A DNA stretch of 64,000 bases from positions 30,176,981-30,240,980 of the forward strand of contig NC_073744.1 of NCBI RefSeq assembly GCF_029784135.1, in the 5' to 3' direction. The stretch comes from Toxorhynchites rutilus septentrionalis (taxonomy: Eukaryota; Arthropoda; Insecta; Diptera; Culicidae). Positions 56,791-64,000 of the stretch are shown piece by piece; the first letter of the stretch is position 1; each line of letters opens with the position of its first letter. The notes beneath the pieces are model-generated. The model made no database searches. It was given only the letters and a program-made list of their open reading frames with translations, and was not told the DNA's origin. A program made the translations under genes and the position numbers.

Positions 56791-56869
56791 CTGTGGAGAG
56801 AGAGAGAAAAAGAGTGAACGCAGAAATAGCGACTGAGTAAGGTTTGATATTGTTATTCAAATTGTACAG

Positions 56870-57638
56870 TTTTGTTTTGAATGGGGATTGGGAAACAATT
56901 GACTTTTTTCGTTTCAGAGTTGACGCGAAATAGTAATAAAAAGTAACACTTTGTCAGATTGAATATTACTGCGTGCAGCGCCTCTGGTTGTCGAAATGGT
57001 TAGTTCGTGCGAAGGAAAACACTAGAAGTGGGTTATACAGTGATACAAACTCGAAATTGTACAACACCTTTTTTGCCTTTTTTTTGAAGTCGAAAACAAG
57101 CGTCTTTCAGGAAGGGTGCCAAATCAGAAAACAGGTCACGTTTTTATGAAATAAAGTTAACTTTAATAAATATTTTCACTGTGAACGAATTCTCATGAAT
57201 TGCATACCAATCGAGTCGGAAAGTCTCTAAGATTTGTTTAATATGCTATACATCACAATTCGCGAATCTCTAAATGGTTCAAATTCATGAAAACTGGAAG
57301 AATTTCATTTTCCCATACATTTGTTCTGCCGATTTGTGTGCTAACTCTACCCGAATTTCGTATCCTTATAACTCGACCATTTCTTAATAGATAGGAAAGA
57401 TGTTTGCATCTAAGTGGTGCGTACGGAATAAAAATCGGAAAATTTCCGGAAAACTCTGAAGGAATGTTGGAAATTCGGAAAATTAAATTCACATATGACC
57501 GAAAATTTCATCGTGATAAGCGTTGTTAGTCCATTCGATATTTACGCTAGCGAAGTTTATCTTTGTTCGAAAGTTGAAATGGTTTTTCAGGCAAAACAAA
57601 ACATTCCTATATCTTCTATCTATTTATCTATCTACCTA
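56870..57638. other. Repeat fragments upstream of the GPCR exon
   Basis: 57122-57345 shares blocks with 7215-7350 and 8655-8770. 57480-57600 shares blocks, inverted, with 29290-29400. A TATC microsatellite at 57612-57640 leads into the Helitron-like element. I found no candidate first GPCR exon here. Confidence 0.45.
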
Positions 57639-57849
57639 TCTATATAAATAAAAATGGAAAGCTAAATGTATTGCTAATCGCAAAATCCGGTGAAGGAAAG
57701 GTCCCTTTTGAGCCGTCTTCATTTTGTTGTATTTGTTGTATTCTGCCCATAGAACAATGTTATGATGAGAAAAAGTTAGGATATTCGTTCTAAAGAATTC
57801 ATATCATAACAATAATTGTGGGCGGGACGAAGTTCGCCGGCTCAGCTAG
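57639..57849 (+). mobile_element. 211-bp non-autonomous Helitron
   Basis: Starts TCTATATAAATAAAAATGG after an A (57638) and ends GGGCGGGACGAAGTTCGCCG then GCTCAGCTAG before a T (57850). TC...CTAG between A and T, with a hairpin-capable CGAAGTTCG near the 3' end and no TIRs or duplication, fits the Helitron definition. It is the most complete small copy of this family in the window. Confidence 0.8.
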
Positions 57850-57857
57850 TATATATA

Positions 57858-58389
57858 CAGCCATTCCATGAGAAACCGATAAAGTGGTTCTCAATGGGAA
57901 AAATGATTTTTCGGACCACCGGTTAACTTTGAAAAATCATATCTCGGAAATGAAAAAAAATAGTATCTCTGAAATCGGGATATGTCATGTAAAACATCCT
58001 AAGCTTTCTAGAAAAATAAAAATATATATATATATAGCGCCCTCTAGTCCAAAGTAATGAAATCAATAAAAAAACAACTACAACCGATAATTACGAAAAT
58101 AAAATTTTGCAAGTTCAGTATTTTTTGATAAAAGGCTAGCGAATTGGCTTTAATTAGATATATCAATAATCTAAATCGGTTCAGTGGTTTTAAATTTATG
58201 AATTTTTGAAAAAAGTCAGTTTTGGGAAAAAGTAGGCAAAATGGTCTTTCGGACCACCCTAAAATGGAAATGGTCACGCTGACGGAAAAATAAAAGAAAT
58301 ACGGGTCTAATGATTTGCGATAAAGAACAAAACTACCACTTTTTATCGAAATCTGAGAACCACTATATCGGTTTGGCATGGAATGGCTG
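57858..58389. mobile_element. 532-bp TIR element inserted in TA repeats
   Basis: CAGCCATTCCATGAGAAACC at 57858 and its inverted counterpart GGTTTGGCATGGAATGGCTG ending at 58389 are imperfect TIRs that extend inward to about 40 bp (GATAAAGTGGTTCTCA / TGAGAACCACTATATC). TA repeats flank both ends. The interior has TTTTTCGGACCACC and its inverse-like counterpart GGTCTTTCGGACCACC, but no coding sequence. A single end occurs at 22635. Confidence 0.82.
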
Positions 58390-58687
58390 TATATATGCAA
58401 AATATACATATACAAAATATACAATAATATACAAAAAACAATCTTACGTGCATCGCGATGTACAAAGTGTTAATGAATCTGCGAAAATTAACGTTAAAAG
58501 ACATTTTTTCATATCCGCACACTATTACAGACATTTCCATATTTTTAACAGACTTTCACATATTTTTACAGATATTTTTTACAAATCATCGGCAATTCTT
58601 CGTTCCACTTTTCATCAAATATTTGCAAATCGCAGGAGTAAACATTTACGTAACCTCATTTGTTTTTATTTCGTTCGGAAAAATATT

Positions 58688-59123
58688 ATGTCAGAGAAAA
58701 TGGACATTAAAATGCGTTGCTCAGTGAAAGGCTGCCCGAATATGAGTGAAAATGTTCGCGTAAGCTTTTATCGTATATCCTCAGAAACGTTTTTACAGAC
58801 GCGCTGGGTCGATCTTTGCGGAGACGACAAACTAGTTCCGAATAAGGGTTCCCGTATCTGTGTAGTAAGCACGATGTTTGACTTATTGAAAACCAAAAGT
58901 GTAGCAAACCTTTCATACACATTTTCAGGATTATTTGGATAGAAATACATCGTTCCATTTCAACCGGAAAGGAAACCTCGTGAGAAACCGTAATGCCTTC
59001 TCCAGAATTAAGCCGGTGGTTGACTCAGAAGATTACGTCCATCATCAACACGAAGCGCAGATTGCTTTACCGTTATATTCATCACCAGCACTAGCGGATC
59101 ATAATTACGGTCAGCTTCACTAG
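58688..59123 (+). pseudogene. THAP zinc-finger fragment, probably degenerate
   Basis: ATG at 58688 gives MSEKMDIKMRCSVKGCPN, then VRVSFYRISSETFLQTRWVD and LVPNKGSRIC. The CSVKGC pair, the central RW and the following SRIC fit the THAP zinc finger (C2CH), a DNA-binding domain of P-element-type transposases and some host factors. The fourth ligand is missing: the frame reads ICVVSTMF instead of the expected C-x2-H-F, while CSKH appears one frame over. A 67-bp intron (58862-58928, GT...TTTTCAG) would keep the frame and lead to DYLDRNTSFHFNRKGNLVRN and AFSRIKPVVD, the usual post-finger region, ending at 59121. Either a 2-bp TG duplication destroyed the motif or splicing differs from my guess. No transposase domain follows. 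Confidence 0.6.
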
Positions 59124-59240
59124 CAAAGCTGTTTTCACCGACATTAGAAAAAAAAAAAACGTCCCCAAAACATTCCATTTTTGCTATGTATGTACGTATC
59201 GAAATTCGCCAATGACGAATTTTGCTGAATCAAAATCTTA

Positions 59241-59574
59241 AGACGCGTCCACATTACGCCAATCGGCCTTGGCCGCCCGGTAAAGCCTACTAAATGTGGA
59301 CGTACCGCCCGGGCTTGCCGACGTGCCGAAAACCGACTCGAATCAAACCGAACCCAACCCGAAACAAGTGGGTCCGGTTCGAGAAAGTCGAACCAAAACA
59401 AAACGAAGTAAATTAGCATTGACGACATTGTGCTTCGTGTGTTCGTGACGGCTTCGTGCATCCGATGGGACTTCGGCTTCGTGCACCCGATGGGGCGTCC
59501 ACATTACATAACGAACCGAATATGTCGCCTGGTACAGGCCGATCGGCATCATTCGGCATAATGTGGACGCGCCT
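59241..59574. mobile_element. 334-bp MITE with TTA duplication (Harbinger-like)
   Basis: AGACGCGTCCACATTACGCC at 59241 and the inverse of AGGCGCGTCCACATTATGCC ending at 59574 are 20-bp TIRs with two mismatches. TTA flanks both sides (59238-59240 and 59575-59577), which suits PIF/Harbinger-type MITEs. The GC-rich interior contains further GTCCACATTA motifs and a short tandem GGGACTTCGGCTTCGTGCA-like duplication. Confidence 0.82.
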
Positions 59575-59577
59575 TTA

Positions 59578-60785
59578 GAGTGAACTAAGCGTTATTCGTA
59601 GATTGTTGATATTCTGTCAGGTTCTGATACCTTGCATTATGAGATGCTCTTTCAGAGATGCAATGGTCAATTAAACAATTGACGGAAAAATGAAGTTCGT
59701 TTATCTTATAAGTTTAATTATGTTTGCCTTTGATTACGATACCTTTTTTATAGTGTTGATTATCCTAAGAAAAATAACACTCCTGATCGTTGCATCTTTT
59801 TTTACTGCCGTTTTGATTCAGTCCGCACTACCTAGGTTTGCATCAATTGATCGGACATATTTCTACGCGTCTGTCACAATTAATGAAATGTTATTTATCA
59901 TGAGATGAACAATTGAATAACTGTAAAATGTCAAGCGCTATCTAAACGCCCTAACTGCCAAGTTTTGATTGGCCCGATTTACGGTTTCCCCAACACAGAT
60001 TTCAAAATCGATGTACCTGTGGAAATCCGCTTCGCAAAAATTATGGGGTATTTATGTTCCCATCGAAATGTGTTTCTCTAACACGGACTTCTAAATCAAA
60101 TTTTTACTCGCTTGCCTTTTTGAAGACCTGAATATGTTTCCTTAACACGTACTGCTAAGCTGAGAAACCTGGGAGAATCGTTGAAACAACTTTCAAGTTT
60201 AAAATCTCTACAACAGGATTGCCAAGTGTTTTTCAGTTAAGTCTGGATGCGAAAAAATGAAAACGTTTTTTTTACATTTTTCATGGTGTGAATTGCGATT
60301 TTTAATGATGTAAACTTACCATACATTGGAACACTATATTTAAAAACATCTGGTACCGTTCGAAACAGTAGTGAAATGCTAGAATGTTGAGTTGAAACTG
60401 CAAAGGCTTGAGTTGAAACTGCAAAGGCTTACCAAGGTCTGAACTAATCACGAATTTCCGTTAAATGATGAACAAATCGAATTAATCCACCTAGAAGTGA
60501 TATCGTGCTTCCAGCAGTATGAACGAACAGACCCTCAACTATTTTGCTTATGGTTCCAGTCAGCTTCTAAAAAGTCCACATTTGGCGATTTGATTCCCAT
60601 TCATAGACGCAGGGCATTCCTTAGGAATAAATTAAACAGACTTTTCACAGTCCATATCCCTCCAAGTGGCAACTGTCCGTTTTATCCCACCAGTACAATT
60701 ACTCAACAATTTAAATTTTCCACACAAAAATAAATTTACCTTTTCGTACTAATGTCGCTTCTCTGTTAACTCACAAACCGAAATA
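59578..60785. other. No gene recognised
   Basis: Contains blocks at 59990-60200 (GAAATGTGTTTCTCTAACAC) distantly like the 95-bp tandem repeat. A 20-base segment (GAGTTGAAACTGCAAAGGCT) is repeated at about 60389 and 60411. No convincing coding feature. Confidence 0.45.
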
Positions 60786-62083
60786 AAGGGTGTGTCACAT
60801 CAAATTGCATCACGGAAAAAACGCTGTAGAAATTCGCCCAGTAGATCTATCCTTTTGAAAATTTTAGACAGTAAAATAAAAACTATTAAACAACTTTTGG
60901 CATTTTCTTTTTATTCATACTTCGAGCCCAAGCCCGTATGCTCGCACCTTCCTCTTTACCCCGTCCATAAGGTTCTGTACAACGTCAGGTTGTAGTTTTT
61001 TTTTAACAGAAATCCATGTTCTCTTGAAGTCCGCCTCCGATTTGACAAATTTTGGGTTCTTCCGGAGGGCCTGCTTCATAATCGCCCAATATTTCTCTAT
61101 TGGGCGAAGCTCCGGCGCGTTGGGCGGGTTCATTTCCTTTGGCACGAAGGTGACCCCGTTGGCTTCGTACCACTCCAACACGTCCTTTGAATAGTGGCAC
61201 GAAGCGAGATCCGGCCAGAAGATGGTCGGGCCCTCGTGCTGCTTCAATAGTGGTAGTAAGCGCTTCTGTAGGCACTCCTTAAGGTAAACCTGCCCGTTTA
61301 CCGTGCCGGTCATCACGAAGGGGGCGCTCCGCTTTCCGCAAGAGCAGATCGCTTGCCACACCATGTACTTTTTGGCAAACTTGGATAGTTTCTGCTTGCG
61401 AATCTCCTCCGGAACGCTGAATATGTCCTCTGCGGAGAAGAACAACAGGCCCGGCAGCTGACGAAAGTCCGCTTTGACGTAGGTTTTGTCGTCCATTGCC
61501 AGGCAATGCGGCTTCGTCAGCATTTCGGTGTACAGCTTCCGGGCTCGCGTCTTCCCCACCATGTTTTGCCTTTCGTCGCGGTTAGGAGCCTTCTGAACCA
61601 TGTATGTACGCAGGCCCTCCCGCTGCTTGGTCCGCTGGACGAATGAACTTGACAAATTCAGCTTATTGGCGACATCTCGGACCGAACTTCTCGGATCACG
61701 TCTAAACTGCTTAACTACGCGCTTGTGATCTTTTTCACTGACGGAGCATCAATTTTTGCCGTTCTTCACCTTCCGGTCGATGGTTAGGTTCTCGAAGTAT
61801 CGTTTTAGTACTCTGCTGACCGTGGATTGGACGATTCACAGCATCTTACCGATGTCCCGATGTGACAACTCCGGATTCTCGAAATGAGTGCGCAGGATTA
61901 ATTCACGACGCTCTTTTTCGTTCGACGATATTTTTCCAAATTTACGAAAAATTGACAGTGAAGCATGGCCAACGTGATCTATACACTCTTATCTGATTAT
62001 AAGCGAAAGCTGAAGATATAATTTCTAAAAATTAAATTCCTACAGCGTTTTTTCCGTGATGCAATTTGATGTGACACACCCTT
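60786..62083 (-). mobile_element. ITm (DD37E) transposon, copy 2
   Basis: 1298 bp with the same ends as copy 1 (AAGGGTGTGTCACATCAAAT) and flanking TA at 60784-60785 and 62084-62085. It is oriented opposite to copy 1, about 6.5 kb away. Confidence 0.95.
60915..61931 (-). pseudogene. ITm DD37E transposase, copy 2, lost start and two TGA
   Basis: The catalytic two-thirds are open: from about SSSFVQRTKQREG through MDDKTYVKADFRQLPG (first Asp), IFWPDLASCHYSKDVLEWYE (second Asp), NAPELRPIEKYW (Glu) to the end GLGLEV. The N-terminal part is broken: the ATG is ATA at 61929-61931, and Gly codons became TGA at 61836-61838 and 61749-61751. Copy 1 has ATG and GGG/GGA there. Apart from these sites the two copies are almost identical, which suggests a common recent source. 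Confidence 0.93.
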
Positions 62084-62520
62084 TATAACCATCAGCGAAT
62101 TGAATTTTGAAATTAAACCACTCAAAATGCTTAATTTCGAAGCAGCTAAAATTACATCCACACGCGGAATCATGTATGATTTTCGGTTTTTATTTTCCTT
62201 TTCCACTTTTGATCAGTATTCATTGCCATAGGGTGGCTTAAATATTATAGAATATCATGTAGAAGGTATTCTCATTAACAGAAATCGGAAAATCAAAATG
62301 TAACTATTAAAATCAACCACCTGTCCATACTACCCCCACTGTCCGTATTACCCGCGGTTCCCCTATAACAGATAAGTCAAATAGGGCTGATAAAATTGAT
62401 CTGTTATACATTGATACCACTGCCTCGTCGTTATAGGTTAAAGGGAGGTTCAAAGTAGCATTAGTAAAAAAAAATACTGTTCATATAGATCACAGGAACT
62501 ATAATTGATGATATCTCAAA
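62084..62520. other. No gene recognised
   Basis: AT-rich DNA between ITm copy 2 and the hAT relic, with nothing recognisable. Confidence 0.4.
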
Positions 62521-62523
62521 ACA

Positions 62524-62882
62524 TTGGAACAAATAATCCTTCCCAGATGCGAATTGTTGTGTGCAAATTTTTCAGAAATGGAAAACAAATTTATAGAACA
62601 TAAGGAATTCGTGAAGCTTACTGATGATATTTTGTGTTTACCTGGCAGAACCGCATCTGTTGAAAGGATTCTCCCAATGATCAATTTTTGGATACAATAT
62701 TGTCGCGACTCGCTGTTCAAGCCATAAGCGCTATTATAAATGCCAAACAGAACTTTGATCTGAAATGTGACAAATTTTATGATAAAATTTCCAAAAATCG
62801 TACCCTCCCTCGCAAAGTGTCTTCAGCATCTAAACATCTTTCTTCGTTGTGTAGAACAAAACAGGTACATCTAAGAATGTAG
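62524..62882 (+). pseudogene. hAT transposase C-terminal (dimerisation) relic
   Basis: The plus-strand frame reads FVKLTDDILCLPGRTASVER then ILPMINFW. After a one-base frame change near 62690 it continues ILSRLAVQAISAIINAKQNF and DLKCDKFYDKI. This matches the hAT C-terminal dimerisation region (LP...A.VER.F...N........L....L..II). The upstream zinc finger and catalytic RNase H-like domain are absent. It may be the source family for the hAT-type MITEs nearby, but I cannot link them by sequence. Confidence 0.65.
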
Positions 62883-63192
62883 AATTGATTGATTAGTGTT
62901 ATTGCCGAAACTCAATGACCGCCAAGAATCGGTTCCTCCTCGGTAATACCCAGCGCAAATAATACTCCCCTCCCCAGCGATTGGAATCATCGATCGATTG
63001 CGGCATTCGTGATAGTAAAAAAAATCGATAATAGTGCTGGCGCTTTCATCAAACAATGCGGCAATCACAACTAAATGAATTTCTTCGTTTTTGTTGAGAC
63101 TTGAAACTTTTTCAGTTCATTCCTCTCTCCTCTCATTTCTCTCATTCCTCGCCTTGAGGATTCTCATCTCACATCGCAATAACAACCAAATG

Positions 63193-63905
63193 GATTTCCG
63201 AGTGGGCGCCAGCTCATATACAGATTTGTGTGATTTCCATAGCCTGTTTTTAAAATAATTAATAATTAACAAGCATATAACTCTCGGACATTTTATTTTT
63301 CAATTGCAGCGATTGTCATACCGCCACGTTCGTTCAGCCGGCAAAGAGAGATTAATGTTCATAACCAGTGTTGCCACATTTTAATCTATACCAGAGGGGT
63401 TAAAAATCTTTCTCATCTGTACTTTTTCGTCCAAAAATCTGTACCAAAAATCTATGCCATCGAAAATATTCGTTGAAGAAATTTAGCATGAAAAAATACT
63501 ATTTATTACAAAAACTACATTTACATTTGCAAGTCCTTCGTGTTTTTTATAATGCTTATACATAGTTTTTTTGAATCTAGATTGCGTACTATCATGAATT
63601 AAAATTTAAAAAAAATCGCTCCACTCGTGATACTGTGGGGTAGAAGTCGTCATGTACCTTAATATTGCTTTGTTCGAATGTGAGAAATTTCACATGTCGA
63701 AAAAATCTGTACCAATCTGTACCTTTTGACGAAAATCTGTACTCTGTACCGTATTGTACCAAAAATAACGAAAAAATCTGTACATTTCGAGATAAATCTG
63801 TACGTGTGGCAACACTGTTCATAACCTTGCACTCCAAGTGTAACGTTCTCGGTTTCGAAATTTTGTACTTACACCCCGGTACAGAAATGAAAGACGTGGT
63901 CCAAC
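63193..63905. repeat. Dispersed repeat (family of 21130-21412), split by a MITE
   Basis: The outer parts (63193-63365 and 63818-63905) follow the order of the 21.1-kb copy: GGATTTCCGAG, the CATAGCCTGTTTTT stretch, GTAACGTTCTCGGTTTCGAA and CACCCCGGTACAGAAATGAA. It ends in a degenerate form of the GACGTAGTCCTACGTC palindrome. Confidence 0.65.
63366..63817. mobile_element. 452-bp hAT MITE with perfect 8-bp duplication
   Basis: Ends CAGTGTTGCCACA and the inverted TGTGGCAACACTG form 13-bp TIRs. TTCATAAC flanks both sides (63358-63365 and 63818-63825), exactly 8 bp. The interior is made of many copies of AAATCTGTAC. CAG-type TIRs plus the 8-bp duplication identify a hAT-superfamily MITE. Perfect TIRs and duplication suggest a young insertion. 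Confidence 0.93.
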
Positions 63906-64000
63906 GTGAAAAACACAACAGATTAAGAGATAAGGTTGCAAAATAAATGTGAGCACAAAAAAAGTTACAATAGTTTCATGGAATGATTAAAAGGTTGTCT

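Noticed and set aside
56791..56860. Hydrophobic N-terminal extension of the TM1 exon looking like a signal peptide
   Set aside because: It opens with TTG and not ATG, and contains a strong branch/pyrimidine/CAG acceptor, so it is better read as intron.
60792..60995. Small frame starting SHQIASRKKRCRN, also at 52.9 and 54.3 kb and 62.0 kb
   Set aside because: It is the translation of the ITm terminal repeat in every copy.

Overview
The window looks like mosquito genomic DNA, most likely Aedes. It is AT-rich, holds a gene with very long introns, and is packed with Tc1/mariner, DD37E (ITm), Helitron, hAT, TTAA-site and MITE-type elements. It also has SINEs resembling the Feilai family of Aedes and a CR1/L2-like LINE. 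I see no rRNA, tRNA, CRISPR or prokaryotic feature.

The one host gene I can support is a split rhodopsin-class GPCR on the minus strand. Its four recognisable coding exons lie at 56494-56790, 39492-39626, 27986-28135 and 26979-27904. They join in frame, every junction in phase 1 and inside a glycine codon, into 501 residues with TM1-TM7, DRY and NPLIY. The first coding exon with the ATG is not visible. Its 16.9-kb and 11.4-kb introns hold much of the mobile DNA: the LINE, a 1.2-kb foldback element, a mariner copy, a 51.7-55.0-kb TIR element with an ITm copy inside it, Helitrons and SINEs.

Layout. 1-1262: mariner DD34D copy cut by the window edge. 1950-2600: DD37E relic. 2.7-5.7 kb: no gene. 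5.7-7.1 kb: composite repeat with a SINE (target-site duplication visible) and a 95-bp tandem array. 7.1-12.4 kb: no gene. 12.4-14.2 kb: Helitron, internally deleted mariner and another DD37E relic. 14.2-16.8 kb: unclassified. 16.8-24.0 kb: two hAT-type ends with the same 8-bp target duplication, enclosing about 7 kb of nested insertions. 24.4-25.2 kb: LTR-like segment. 25.7-26.5 kb: TTAA-flanked element. 27.0-56.8 kb: the GPCR gene. 57.6-64 kb: Helitron, MITEs, a THAP-domain fragment, a second ITm copy in opposite orientation, a hAT transposase C-terminus and a hAT MITE with a perfect 8-bp duplication.

All Tc1/mariner-type transposase copies here are visibly broken. The two long mariner copies and the two ITm copies carry different lesions and can be compared pairwise. 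The LINE ORF2 is open over 964 codons, but the element is truncated in ORF1. The best candidates for a second look are the orphan GPCR, the foldback element, the 7.2-kb nested hAT structure, the degenerate THAP gene, and the short SINE with two dated insertions.
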